A stretch of 13,687 bases of DNA from UBA8522 sp049287565 (GCA_049287565.1 JBAQGA010000205.1:1-13687), one strand, 5' to 3'; counted from the first letter of the stretch, positions 6,897 through 13,687 are shown. Numbers and translations are program-made. Notes: generated by a model not told the origin, from the sequence alone.

Positions 6897-8012
6897 GTGG
6901 CATCGAAAGCGCGCCCGTTTTCCGCGCTGGGGAAATCGCAGCGTGACTTCGAGGCATATATCCCGAGCCTCCTCACCCAAACCCTCGCGTCGAAATTCGG
7001 AAAAACCTTTAATCAGAATTCCATTTTTAGTGAAGTGGAGCGACTAAAGGTATGCGAGTTAAAAATGAGAAGTCTCGTCTCCACTCCAGAAATGACGGGC
7101 TTGCCGAAGAGGCCCCAGCCCGAAAAAGAAAACCTTCTGTTCATCGAAGACCGCAGGGGCGCCCGGACCGCTTTTCCACTCTCCCTGAGCCAGAACGAAT
7201 ATTTGTTCGCCCTCCGGGGGAACGAGGATTTCCTGGGTTCGCCGAAGAGCGGTGAGCACTATTCTTTATGGAACGGCTTGAGCACGCGGTTCCACAAGAT
7301 CTTTCTGGCCAAGGAGGCCATGAAGGACCTCAGCCACTGGTATGAGCAGACCTTCCGGGAACGGGACGATCTGGACGAAGGTGGATTCGCTGAAAAACAG
7401 CGCTTCTTCAACTCCAACCTGATCCAGTTCATCGCCGCGACGGATGACAATGAGGACACGGTCGGGCACTCCCAGTTTGTGGCCAACTATACTCTCCTGT
7501 TGGCCCGCGAGCTGGGGATCGAAGATCAGAAGTACCTGGTCGACCTGGAAAGAGGCGCCCTGCTCCATGACATCGGCAAGATCGGCATCCCCGAATCCAT
7601 CCTGAGAAAAAAGGGCCCGCTGACCATGATCGAGAGAGAGGTCATCAAGGACCATCCCCTTCTCGGGTACAAGCTGATCGAGGGATTTTCGTTCCTGGAA
7701 AGGGCCGCCCAGGTGGTCCTCTATCACCACGAACACTTCGGCGGCAAAGGCTACCCCTACGGCCTCGCCGGAGAGCAAATCCCTCTCGAAGCCAGGGTTT
7801 TCTCCATCGCCGACACGGTGGACGCCATCACTTCGGACCGGCCCTATCGGAAGGGGCGGAGCTTCGAAGAAGCCCGGGTCGAGGTCGAGCGGCATAGCGG
7901 CAGTCAGTTCGATCCCGACCTGGTCGAGGTCTTTCTCTCCATTCCTCAGGAAAGATGGCAGAAAGCCAAATTGGACACCCTGAGGACCCTCCGTTTGCCC
8001 ACCATTCACTGA
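6897..8012 (+). CDS. HD-GYP domain cyclic-di-GMP phosphodiesterase
   Basis: The C-terminal half (about 180-365) is a complete HD-GYP domain: H191, the HD pair H224-D225 in LLHDIGKIGIP, H253, HHEHF at 277-281, the GYP triplet at 285-287 and D306 in SIADTVDAIT. HD-GYP enzymes hydrolyse cyclic-di-GMP (some also cGAMP), and the metal ligands needed are present. Residues 1-170 match no domain I recognise. They lack a membrane segment, so the protein is probably cytoplasmic with an unknown input domain; the stretch around 75-125 looks like a small beta-rich module. The start chosen is GTG 6897, behind GAGGGG with short spacing (about 4 from GAGG). A downstream start such as ATG 7064 would remove part of the unknown domain only. 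It is divergent from the sigma gene, and its stop overlaps the stop of the opposing lut gene by 7 bases. Confidence 0.9.
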   Translation: MASKARPFSALGKSQRDFEAYIPSLLTQTLASKFGKTFNQNSIFSEVERLKVCELKMRSLVSTPEMTGLPKRPQPEKENLLFIEDRRGARTAFPLSLSQNEYLFALRGNEDFLGSPKSGEHYSLWNGLSTRFHKIFLAKEAMKDLSHWYEQTFRERDDLDEGGFAEKQRFFNSNLIQFIAATDDNEDTVGHSQFVANYTLLLARELGIEDQKYLVDLERGALLHDIGKIGIPESILRKKGPLTMIEREVIKDHPLLGYKLIEGFSFLERAAQVVLYHHEHFGGKGYPYGLAGEQIPLEARVFSIADTVDAITSDRPYRKGRSFEEARVEVERHSGSQFDPDLVEVFLSIPQERWQKAKLDTLRTLRLPTIH

Positions 8013-10177
8013 TTTTCTTTTAAATCCTTTCCTTGGCACTCCCGGCCCAGCCGGGACTCTGCCTTCTGGGAGGGCGAAGTCTCTTCAAGGAGGCCGGCGA
8101 GAATCTCCGCGGTATGATAAACACGGATATCTTTGGCCTCGGTTTCTAAACCCGAACGGAGCTGGAAAAGACAGCCGGGGCAGTCTGTAGCCACCAACGA
8201 AGCTCCACTCTTAAGGATATCCTTTTTCTTCTTACCCCAGAGATGGGCGGAGATCTCGGGATTCCTGGCGGAAAAGACACCGCAGAATCCGCAGCAGGAT
8301 GGGGGCTCTTTTTGCTCGGCCAGGTCGAATCCGAGGGCGCGCAGGAGAAGGGGTGGCGTATTGCCGGGCCGGAGTTCGTTGAGATAATGGCAGGGATAAT
8401 GATAATAGACTTCTCTCTTGCCGGGGGCTGTGGCCTGCGGCAGATGCCCTCTTGAAGCCAGAAAGGCGGTGTAATCCTGGACCCGGCCGCCGAAGCGGGC
8501 GGCCCGGGGATCGATCCGGGGATAGTGGTTCTTGAGGAGGGAATGTCCTGTGGGGCAGACGGTGATGATGACATCAGGATCTTCCCTGGCGAATGATTCC
8601 AGGTTTTGCCTGGCCAGGGCGCGGACGGCCTTCGTGTCCCCGAGGTGGAGGCTGGGCGCGCCGCAGCACGCCTGCTCCGGCGGTACGAATACCCGGTAGC
8701 CGAAATGGGCCAGAGACTTGACGACGCTCTCCCTGACCTCGGGGAAAAAATATTTGACCAGGCAGCCTTGGAAAAGATACGCCTTGGGCCCCTTTCCGCG
8801 AGCTTCCGGCCGGTGTTTTTGCGGTTTCAGCAGGGGAATCCTCTTTCCTCTCGTCCAGACGAGCGGCAGGCGCCGGAGATAACCCTCCTTCTGCCAGACC
8901 TTTTGTAAAATAGCCAAAAGGCCGGCGCCCTTTTCGGACAGGACCCTGGATTTGAATAACCAGGAGAGGCCTTTCTCTCGGAGACCTGCGCCCTGGAGGT
9001 CCTTGAGCTTCAGCAGGAGATCCCCTGTGGGAATACCCACGGGGCAGAACTCTTCGCACTTCTTGCAGTCGGCGCAGAACCCGAGCGTCCGATAGGACTC
9101 CCCGAGCGAGCGGGTCATGGCCGTCAGCAGCGTCCCGATGCCCCCGGGATAAACGGGGCCGCCGAAGACATGACCGCCCACGGACTGGAACACCGGACAG
9201 ACCAGCATGCAGCCACCGCACTTCAGGCAGTAGAGGATGTCCTTGAAGTCCTCGCTCTCGGTTAGGGCCAGCCGGCCGCCGTCGAGGATGATGATATGGA
9301 CCTCCTCGGGCCCGTGGACTCCGACGATGTGTTCTTTCTCGATGTCGGTGGTCGAGCTTGGCCCGGTGATGAAGGACACATAGGAAGTCAGCTTCTTGCC
9401 CGCGGAGGCGACGGTCAATGCTTTGAGCAGGACGGCCGCTTCTTCGAGCGTCTCGACGAACTTTTCCACCGTCACCACCGCGATATGGACGGGGGGGAGC
9501 GTGGTCGCCAGGCGGACATTCCCTTCGTTGCTGACGACGACCAGCGTTCCGGATTCGGCGATGGCGAGGTTCGCTCCGGAGATGCCGATGTCCGCCTGGA
9601 TGAAATGCTTTCGCATCTCCTCCCTGGCGATCCGGACGATCTCCTTGGCGTCGGCGGCCACGACCCGGCCGAGCCGGCGGCTGAGAATTTCGGCGATCCT
9701 TTCTTTGGTCAGGTGCAGCGCCGGCGCGGTGATGTGGGAGGGCCTGTCCCCGGCCAACTGGATGATCCACTCCCCGAGGTCGGTCTCGACGACCTGGAAC
9801 CCGCTTTTCTCCAGGGCGTCGTTCAACCCGATCTCCTCGCTGACCATGGATTTTGATTTGACGATGAGCCGGGCCTTCTTCTCCCGGGCGATCCCGAGGA
9901 TGGTGTCGACCGCCTCCTGGGAACCGGAGGCCCGATGGACGTTCGCTCCGGATTTTTGGGCTTCCCGGGTAAACCGCTCGACAAGCTCCGGCAGCCGGCC
10001 GACGTTTTTCTCCCGGATGGCCCGGGCTTTCTGTTTGTATTCCTCCCAGGGAATCTCCCGGCTGGCCTCGAGATATTTCTGGTTGTGCTGGGAGGAGGCC
10101 CGCCCCAAGGCTTTTTGGAGGTTGATATCCTGGAGAGCCTTTCTGGCCCGGCGCCGGATCCTCAGGCGGGAAAGCAA
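8006..10177 (-). CDS. lutB: Fused LutB-LutA-like lactate-oxidation iron-sulfur protein (LUD + ferredoxin + two CCG domains)
   Basis: In the Lut/Lld pathway LutA, LutB and LutC together oxidise L-lactate to pyruvate; LutB is a LUD-domain ferredoxin and LutA a pair of cysteine-rich CCG domains. Here one 723-residue chain holds both. The LUD domain is about 70-310 (IGISGANLAIAESGTLV at 197-213). Ferredoxin ligands are C317/C320/C323/C327 and C368/C371/C374/C378. CCG domain 1 has C472, C504-C505 and C541, and CCG domain 2 has C596, C628-C629, C666 and C669. The final cysteine of CCG domain 1 is Gly544 (CPTG). The length equals LutB (about 470) plus LutA (about 240). No lutC or lactate permease is in view, so the exact substrate is unproven. 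The TTG start at 10177 directly follows the ftsK stop and has AAGGAG 6 bases upstream. The gene is co-transcribed with ftsK by position. Confidence 0.88.
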   Translation of the reverse strand: MLSRLRIRRRARKALQDINLQKALGRASSQHNQKYLEASREIPWEEYKQKARAIREKNVGRLPELVERFTREAQKSGANVHRASGSQEAVDTILGIAREKKARLIVKSKSMVSEEIGLNDALEKSGFQVVETDLGEWIIQLAGDRPSHITAPALHLTKERIAEILSRRLGRVVAADAKEIVRIAREEMRKHFIQADIGISGANLAIAESGTLVVVSNEGNVRLATTLPPVHIAVVTVEKFVETLEEAAVLLKALTVASAGKKLTSYVSFITGPSSTTDIEKEHIVGVHGPEEVHIIILDGGRLALTESEDFKDILYCLKCGGCMLVCPVFQSVGGHVFGGPVYPGGIGTLLTAMTRSLGESYRTLGFCADCKKCEEFCPVGIPTGDLLLKLKDLQGAGLREKGLSWLFKSRVLSEKGAGLLAILQKVWQKEGYLRRLPLVWTRGKRIPLLKPQKHRPEARGKGPKAYLFQGCLVKYFFPEVRESVVKSLAHFGYRVFVPPEQACCGAPSLHLGDTKAVRALARQNLESFAREDPDVIITVCPTGHSLLKNHYPRIDPRAARFGGRVQDYTAFLASRGHLPQATAPGKREVYYHYPCHYLNELRPGNTPPLLLRALGFDLAEQKEPPSCCGFCGVFSARNPEISAHLWGKKKKDILKSGASLVATDCPGCLFQLRSGLETEAKDIRVYHTAEILAGLLEETSPSQKAESRLGRECQGKDLKENQ

Positions 10178-12529
10178 CTAGGACTCCTTTTCGCGGTCCT
10201 TTTTCCCCAGGTAGGTCTGTGGATCGACCAGGATCTCTCGGGGTTTGCTCCCTTCCGAGGGACCGAGGATCCCCTCCTGCTCCATCTGGTCGATAATCCG
10301 GGCGGCCCGGGCGTATCCCAGCTTGAGCTTTCTCTGCAGCCATGAGGCCGAGGCCTGGCCTGTAGCCAGGATGAGCCTGACTGCCTCCTCATAGAGCTCG
10401 TCTTTTTCACCCATGTTCCCCCATTCATGGGCTGTGGGCGCCTTGATGAATTTGACGAGCTTCTCGTCGAATTCAGGCGCCCGCTGTTCCTTGACGAATT
10501 TGACGAGGCGGGTGACCTCCGGGATGGAGATGAAGGCGCAGTGGAGGCGGATAAGACGGGGATAGTTCGGCGGCATGAACAACATATCCCCGAGTCCCAG
10601 AAGTTTATCGGCTCCGGCCGTATCGATGATGATGCGGGAGTCGACCTTCGAGGGGACCCGGAAGGCGATGCGGCAGGCGAAGTTGTTCTTGATCGTGCCG
10701 GTGATGACGTCGATGGAGGGCCGCTGGGTGGCCAGGACGAGATGGATCCCGACGGCCCTGGCGAGCTGGGCCAGGCGGGCGATACAGTATTCGATCTCCT
10801 GGGCGCCCACCATCATCAGCTCGGCCAATTCATCGATGATGATGACGATATATGGGAGCGGCTTGAGCCTTTGTTTCTCTTCATCCGTGAGCTTCTCCTT
10901 TTTTTCCTGCAGGACCTTGTTGACCTGATGGTTGTACTGGACGATGTCCCTGACCTTGAGGAAGCTGAGGCGGTGGTAGCGCTCTTCCATCTTCCGGATG
11001 GCGTCCATCAGGACGCCCCCGGCCTTCTTGGGGTCGTTGATAACGGGCGTGAGCAGATGGGGAATGCCGTCATAGAGGGTGAACTCGAGCCGCTTGGGGT
11101 CGATCAGGATGAGCTTGACCTCTTCGGGGGTCGCCTTGTAGAGGATGCTGGCGATCAAAGAGTTTAGGGCGACGCTCTTGCCGGTGCCGGTGGCGCCGGC
11201 GATCAGGAGGTGGGGCATGACCGAAAGGTCGGTGATATAGACCTCGCCGTGGATCGTCTTGCCCAGGGCGAAAGTCAGCTTGGAAGGGGATTTGAGGAAC
11301 TTTTCGGACTGGATGATATCCCGGAGCTTGATGATCTCCCGCCTGTTGTTGGGGATCTCTACCCCCAGAGAGGAGCGGCCCGGGATCCTCTGGATGCGAA
11401 CGGACTCGGCGCCCAGGGCCAGGGAAAGGTCCTCGGAGAGATTGGCCACTTGGCTGACCTTGATCCCGGGATTGGGCGAGAACTCGTAGGTCGTGATGAC
11501 CGGTCCGGGATGGTACTCCTTGACCTCGCCCTCGACGCGGAATTCCTTGAGCTTCTCTTCGATCCGCATCTTTTTTTCATAGAGCTCGTTCTTGTCGATC
11601 TGCTCGGAAGGAGCGCCGGCATCGAGCAGGGTAAAGGGCGGGAAATGATAATCGCCTTTCTTCTCCATCTCGGGGAAGAGGAGTTTCTCCGGCTGGGCCG
11701 GCTGGGGCGGATGGATGAGGATCGGCTCCGGCCTCACACCCTTCTTGAGTTCTTTCTTCTCTTCCCTTTTCCCCTTCAGCCTGGCCTCTGTCTCCTTCGC
11801 CTCCAACTCTTTCCGGTCCTTTTCTCTCTTCTGTTCTTTCTCCGGCGATTGGATGTATTTATCGGCGACCTTTCTGCGCATCTTCTCTTTGGCCTTGGAT
11901 TTCTGGTAGTCGGTCACCCGGATGCGGACCTCTTTGAAGGCGAAGTTCAGGACCCGGCCGAAAAAACCAATCAACCTTCCCAGGGAGAGTTCCGTGGAGA
12001 AAAGGATGAAAAGAAAGAGCAGGGCGAGGAGGAAAATGAAGGTGCCCGCCTGGCTGAGATAGCGGACCAGCATCGACGTCAGGAAGGCGCCCAGGACTCC
12101 TCCTGCTTCGATATCGGCCCCTTTCCAGGAAAAACGGTGGAAGAGCAGGGAGAAGAGACCGCCGAGGATGAGGAGCAAAAAGAAGCTTCCCCCGATCCTC
12201 AGCCAGAACGGTCTTCTGTCCCGAGGAAGAAGCGCCCTGACGCTCAAAGTGCCGAGAATGATAGGTAGCAGGAATGCGCCCAATCCGAAGACTTGAAGGA
12301 CCAGTTCGGCAAGCGAGGCTCCGACTTTGCCGCCGTAATTATGCACGCTCTGGGGGGACGAGGCGACACTTGCCCAGGACGGATCATGGCCGTCGTAGCT
12401 GATCAGGCTGATTAAAGTGAAGACGGAGAAAAGGAGGACGAGCAGGCCGACGACCTCGGCCGAGCGGAAGTGTCTCTTCCGGGGCTCCTTTTTCTTGGGG
12501 GGATTCTTCTTCTTTTTCCGGGTCTTCAT
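10178..12529 (-). CDS. ftsK: DNA translocase FtsK/SpoIIIE
   Basis: FtsK is the septum-anchored hexameric pump that moves chromosome DNA out of the closing division site and assists dimer resolution. The 783 residues show a strongly basic start (MKTRKKKKNPPKKKEP), about four membrane segments (about 25-44, 70-98, 110-130, 158-178), and a charged Lys/Glu-rich linker (about 205-290). The motor follows, with Walker A GATGTGKS at 445-452 and Walker B YIVIIIDELAELM at about 560-572, plus TQRPSIDVITG and GRSSLGVEIPN. A C-terminal gamma winged-helix domain (about 707-770, KLKLGYARAARIIDQMEQEGILG) would read KOPS-type orienting sequences. The length is typical of SpoIIIE/short FtsK; the very long linker of E. 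coli FtsK is absent. ATG 12529 has no Shine-Dalgarno site; the promoter suggests a one-base leader. The stop abuts the start of the lut fusion gene. Confidence 0.96.
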   Translation of the reverse strand: MKTRKKKKNPPKKKEPRKRHFRSAEVVGLLVLLFSVFTLISLISYDGHDPSWASVASSPQSVHNYGGKVGASLAELVLQVFGLGAFLLPIILGTLSVRALLPRDRRPFWLRIGGSFFLLLILGGLFSLLFHRFSWKGADIEAGGVLGAFLTSMLVRYLSQAGTFIFLLALLFLFILFSTELSLGRLIGFFGRVLNFAFKEVRIRVTDYQKSKAKEKMRRKVADKYIQSPEKEQKREKDRKELEAKETEARLKGKREEKKELKKGVRPEPILIHPPQPAQPEKLLFPEMEKKGDYHFPPFTLLDAGAPSEQIDKNELYEKKMRIEEKLKEFRVEGEVKEYHPGPVITTYEFSPNPGIKVSQVANLSEDLSLALGAESVRIQRIPGRSSLGVEIPNNRREIIKLRDIIQSEKFLKSPSKLTFALGKTIHGEVYITDLSVMPHLLIAGATGTGKSVALNSLIASILYKATPEEVKLILIDPKRLEFTLYDGIPHLLTPVINDPKKAGGVLMDAIRKMEERYHRLSFLKVRDIVQYNHQVNKVLQEKKEKLTDEEKQRLKPLPYIVIIIDELAELMMVGAQEIEYCIARLAQLARAVGIHLVLATQRPSIDVITGTIKNNFACRIAFRVPSKVDSRIIIDTAGADKLLGLGDMLFMPPNYPRLIRLHCAFISIPEVTRLVKFVKEQRAPEFDEKLVKFIKAPTAHEWGNMGEKDELYEEAVRLILATGQASASWLQRKLKLGYARAARIIDQMEQEGILGPSEGSKPREILVDPQTYLGKKDREKES
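10184..10189 (-). promoter_or_regulatory. Ribosome-binding site of the lut fusion gene, inside ftsK
   Basis: AAGGAG lies within the last codons of ftsK, 6 bases before the TTG start at 10177. It supports this rare start codon and suggests translational coupling to ftsK. Confidence 0.8.
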
Positions 12530-12536
12530 TGGGATG

Positions 12537-12545
12537 ATTATAGCA
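12537..12545 (-). promoter_or_regulatory. Extended -10 promoter of ftsK with a near-leaderless start
   Basis: On the minus strand TATGCTATAAT is a perfect extended -10 element (TG one base before TATAAT, with TATAAT at 12537-12542). No good -35 box lies 16-18 bases upstream, as is usual for this class. The expected start at 12530 leaves one base before ATG 12529, and CATCCCA holds no Shine-Dalgarno sequence. Confidence 0.65.
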
Positions 12546-12651
12546 TAACCGGAGCCTTTTCCTTAAAGCGGGCTGCTGGTTTGAAGTGAGAGACAGGATG
12601 GGCGCCGATATCCGGGAAGGGAAAGCGAAAGAATGTCCGGCCTGATTATGC

Positions 12652-13242
12652 CTAGAAAGCAAGCACCAGGCCCACGCCATACTCGAAGCCGCCGAGTTGG
12701 ATCGAGATGTTGTTCTCTTCGGCCTTGGCCCAGGTGTATTTGAGCCTGAGGTTGATCAGCACCGGCACGCTCTTGGAAAAACGGATGTAGGTGCCGCCCG
12801 TGATATGGTAGCCATTGGTGTAGTTCAGGACCGAACCGATGGGATTTTCCTCATAATAGAAATAGAAATCTAGGCCGGCTCCGAGGTAGGGGTTGAAGAG
12901 GCCGAAGGGGTAGATATAGCGAAAACCCAGGTCAACAGGAACGATGTAAAGAGCCGTTTTTTCCTTGGAGAACGTCAGCTTCCCTTCCCGGGAGTAGTAT
13001 CTGATGTCCAGGTAGAGGTTGACGTTAGAGACGATGGCGGTAGATAGGGACAGTCCGCTCATCAATCCGCCCGGATCATAAACGGCATCGAAACGCGGCT
13101 CGTTCATGGCGTAGCCGCTGAGAGTGAACTCCACCGACCCCTGACGGATCGTCCGCTCAGAGGACGAGAAAGCAAGGATATTTAGGGCGAGAGAAACGGC
13201 CAGGGAAAAGGCAGCCTTTTTTGTGCTTATCCGGTTCGCCAA
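12652..13242 (-). CDS. Small outer-membrane beta-barrel protein
   Basis: From TTG 13242 the product is 196 residues: a basic N-terminus (MANRISTKKAAF), a hydrophobic signal-peptide core (SLAVSLALNILA) with likely cleavage after AFSSS, then alternating beta strands rich in Tyr/Phe/Gly (LYLDIRYYS, FNPYLGAGLDFYFYY, PVLINLRLKYTWA). It ends YGVGLVLAF, the aromatic C-terminal Phe signal used by the BAM machinery. This resembles small 8-strand barrels of the OmpA/OmpW-like type, but I cannot name a family. The TTG is chosen because AAGGAG lies 7 bases upstream and the signal peptide then sits at the N-terminus; longer readings from a GTG at 13344 would bury it. It lies upstream of ftsK on the same strand with a 122-base gap that contains the ftsK promoter and no clear terminator. 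Function unknown. Confidence 0.82.
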   Translation of the reverse strand: MANRISTKKAAFSLAVSLALNILAFSSSERTIRQGSVEFTLSGYAMNEPRFDAVYDPGGLMSGLSLSTAIVSNVNLYLDIRYYSREGKLTFSKEKTALYIVPVDLGFRYIYPFGLFNPYLGAGLDFYFYYEENPIGSVLNYTNGYHITGGTYIRFSKSVPVLINLRLKYTWAKAEENNISIQLGGFEYGVGLVLAF

Positions 13243-13249
13243 CAGGGTT

Positions 13250-13255
13250 CTCCTT
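13250..13255 (-). promoter_or_regulatory. Ribosome-binding site that sets the barrel-protein start
   Basis: AAGGAG, 7 bases before TTG 13242. It decides between this start and the longer reading from GTG 13344. Confidence 0.75.
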
Positions 13256-13352
13256 GCAGAGATGGTTTTCGTGGGCCGCCAAGCATTGAGTCGCCGGCCC
13301 GCCCGAGAGTTCGAGCCCGCCTCTGTCGAGTGTCTCGTCTCCACGGCGAACT

Positions 13353-13382
13353 ATCATACCATGCCCGCCCGCCGTTAGGCAA
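13353..13382 (-). promoter_or_regulatory. Predicted promoter of the barrel-protein gene
   Basis: TTGCCT (13377-13382), an 18-base spacer and TATGAT (13353-13358) on the minus strand. The expected start near 13346 gives a leader of about 100 bases, unlike the very short leaders elsewhere in the window. The -35 box lies right at the edge of the TolB-like gene remnant. Confidence 0.4.
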
Positions 13383-13509
13383 CTCATCCCTCAAGGACAA
13401 GTATGCGGACAAGGGGGAGTGGGGACTCTATCTCGTCGACCTGGACGGCGGTCGAGTGACCCGGCTGTTCGATTCACCGGGCCGGGACGTTTTCCCCGAC
13501 TGGCACTGA
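13381..13509 (+). pseudogene. C-terminal remnant of a TolB/PD40-like beta-propeller gene
   Basis: In frame from 13381 the plus strand reads SSLKDKYADKGEWGLYL, then VDLDGGRVTRLFDSPG, then RDVFPDWH and a TGA at 13507-13509. The pattern VDLDGG-x-V-TRL-x-DSPGRD-x-PDW is the usual edge of a TolB/WD40-like (PD40) propeller blade and protein end. Upstream of about 13380 the frame stays open but loses any propeller-like character and runs through the promoter and start of the opposing barrel gene. No start codon with a ribosome-binding site is seen. About 42 codons of a normally 300-plus-residue protein remain, so this is most likely a deletion relic. A mis-assembly junction is the alternative. Confidence 0.6.
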
Positions 13510-13511
13510 CC

Positions 13512-13687
13512 TTACGGCATGCGCCTGAAGAGAAACTTCCACAGGTATTCCTTGGGGATTCCCAGGATCTGGTCCCTCCACAGCCGGTCGCACCGAGAGC
13601 AGGTCTCCAGGTCGGCGATATCCCGGCGCAGGATCTTCTCCCGCAACCGGACCATCCGGTCGTTGTTCCAAATCTGGGTCAGGGTCT
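13512..13687 (-). CDS. Radical SAM/SPASM-type protein, C-terminal end only
   Basis: The minus strand is open from the window edge to a TAA at 13514-13512, giving 57 residues: TLTQIWNNDRMVRLRE, a helical LRRDIADLETCSRCDRLW and the end FLFRRMP. The order (IWN-x-D-x-M-x-x-LR, then L-x-x-C-x-x-CD) is that of the C-terminal SPASM extension of radical SAM enzymes, where such cysteines bind an auxiliary Fe-S cluster. The catalytic CxxxCxxC part lies outside, so substrate and pathway cannot be told. Its stop is 2 bases from the end of the convergent TolB-like remnant. Recognition is from the short tail alone. Confidence 0.7.
   Translation of the reverse strand, partial: TLTQIWNNDRMVRLREKILRRDIADLETCSRCDRLWRDQILGIPKEYLWKFLFRRMP

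Noticed and set aside
8574..10343. 589-codon minus-strand frame over the lut gene
   Set aside because: It is the shifted-frame shadow of the lut fusion, rich in Arg/Pro/Gly, without domains.
11210..12268. 352-codon plus-strand frame opposite ftsK
   Set aside because: Antisense of the FtsK membrane and linker region; composition mirrors the linker and no start signal or family match is seen.
13474..13671. 65-codon minus-strand frame at the right edge
   Set aside because: A neighbouring frame reads the SPASM-like C-terminus with a proper stop at 13512; this one is its shadow.
1..13687. CRISPR arrays, tRNA or rRNA genes, insertion sequences, prophage or toxin-antitoxin modules
   Set aside because: No regular direct repeats, cloverleaf-like segments, transposase or integrase motifs, or paired small toxin/antitoxin frames could be found on either strand.

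Overview
The window is about 13.7 kb of GC-rich chromosomal DNA from a Gram-negative bacterium. It is mostly core housekeeping genes, with no prophage, transposon, CRISPR array or tRNA/rRNA that I can see. The gene order holB-ricT, an outer-membrane barrel ending in Phe, HD-GYP signalling, a TolB-like beta-propeller remnant and a radical SAM/SPASM gene together suggest a deep-branching lineage such as Acidobacteriota/Aminicenantota. That taxonomic guess is inference and has low confidence.

Layout: (a) 1-1086 (minus) is the N-terminal part of a YprA/MrfA-type DEAD/DEAH helicase. It is divergent from (b) a tightly overlapping plus-strand operon: uvrA (1383-3905), holB (3895-4908) and ricT (4880-5560). 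(c) Convergent to this lies a minus-strand ECF sigma factor (6294-6803) followed by its zinc-binding, membrane-anchored anti-sigma factor (5575-6228). (d) Divergent from the sigma gene is an HD-GYP c-di-GMP phosphodiesterase (6897-8012, plus). Its 3' end overlaps by 7 bases (e) a minus-strand ftsK (10178-12529) followed directly by a fused LutB-LutA iron-sulfur protein (8006-10177). (f) Upstream on the same strand is a small outer-membrane barrel protein (12652-13242). (g) The right edge holds the C-terminal scrap of a TolB-like beta-propeller gene (13381-13509, plus) and the C-terminus of a radical SAM/SPASM protein (13512-13687, minus, running off the window).

How the genes work together: the left half is about genome maintenance, with a repair helicase and the excinuclease damage sensor sharing one divergent control region, and uvrA coupled to the clamp-loader delta' subunit. 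The middle is envelope sensing and c-di-GMP signalling from one shared 93-base spacer. The right half is division/chromosome translocation coupled to a lactate-oxidation-type redox protein.

The points most worth a second look are: a UvrA that cleanly lacks the insertion domain; predicted promoters that place transcription starts at or within a few bases of the start codons of uvrA, ftsK and the sigma gene (leaderless mRNAs) while downstream operon genes carry good Shine-Dalgarno sites; a G-quadruplex-type G-run series that ends in the ribosome-binding site of the HD-GYP gene; a cluster of three adjacent hairpins between the helicase and uvrA; and the LutB-LutA fusion. I do not see an obviously new defence or mobile system here.
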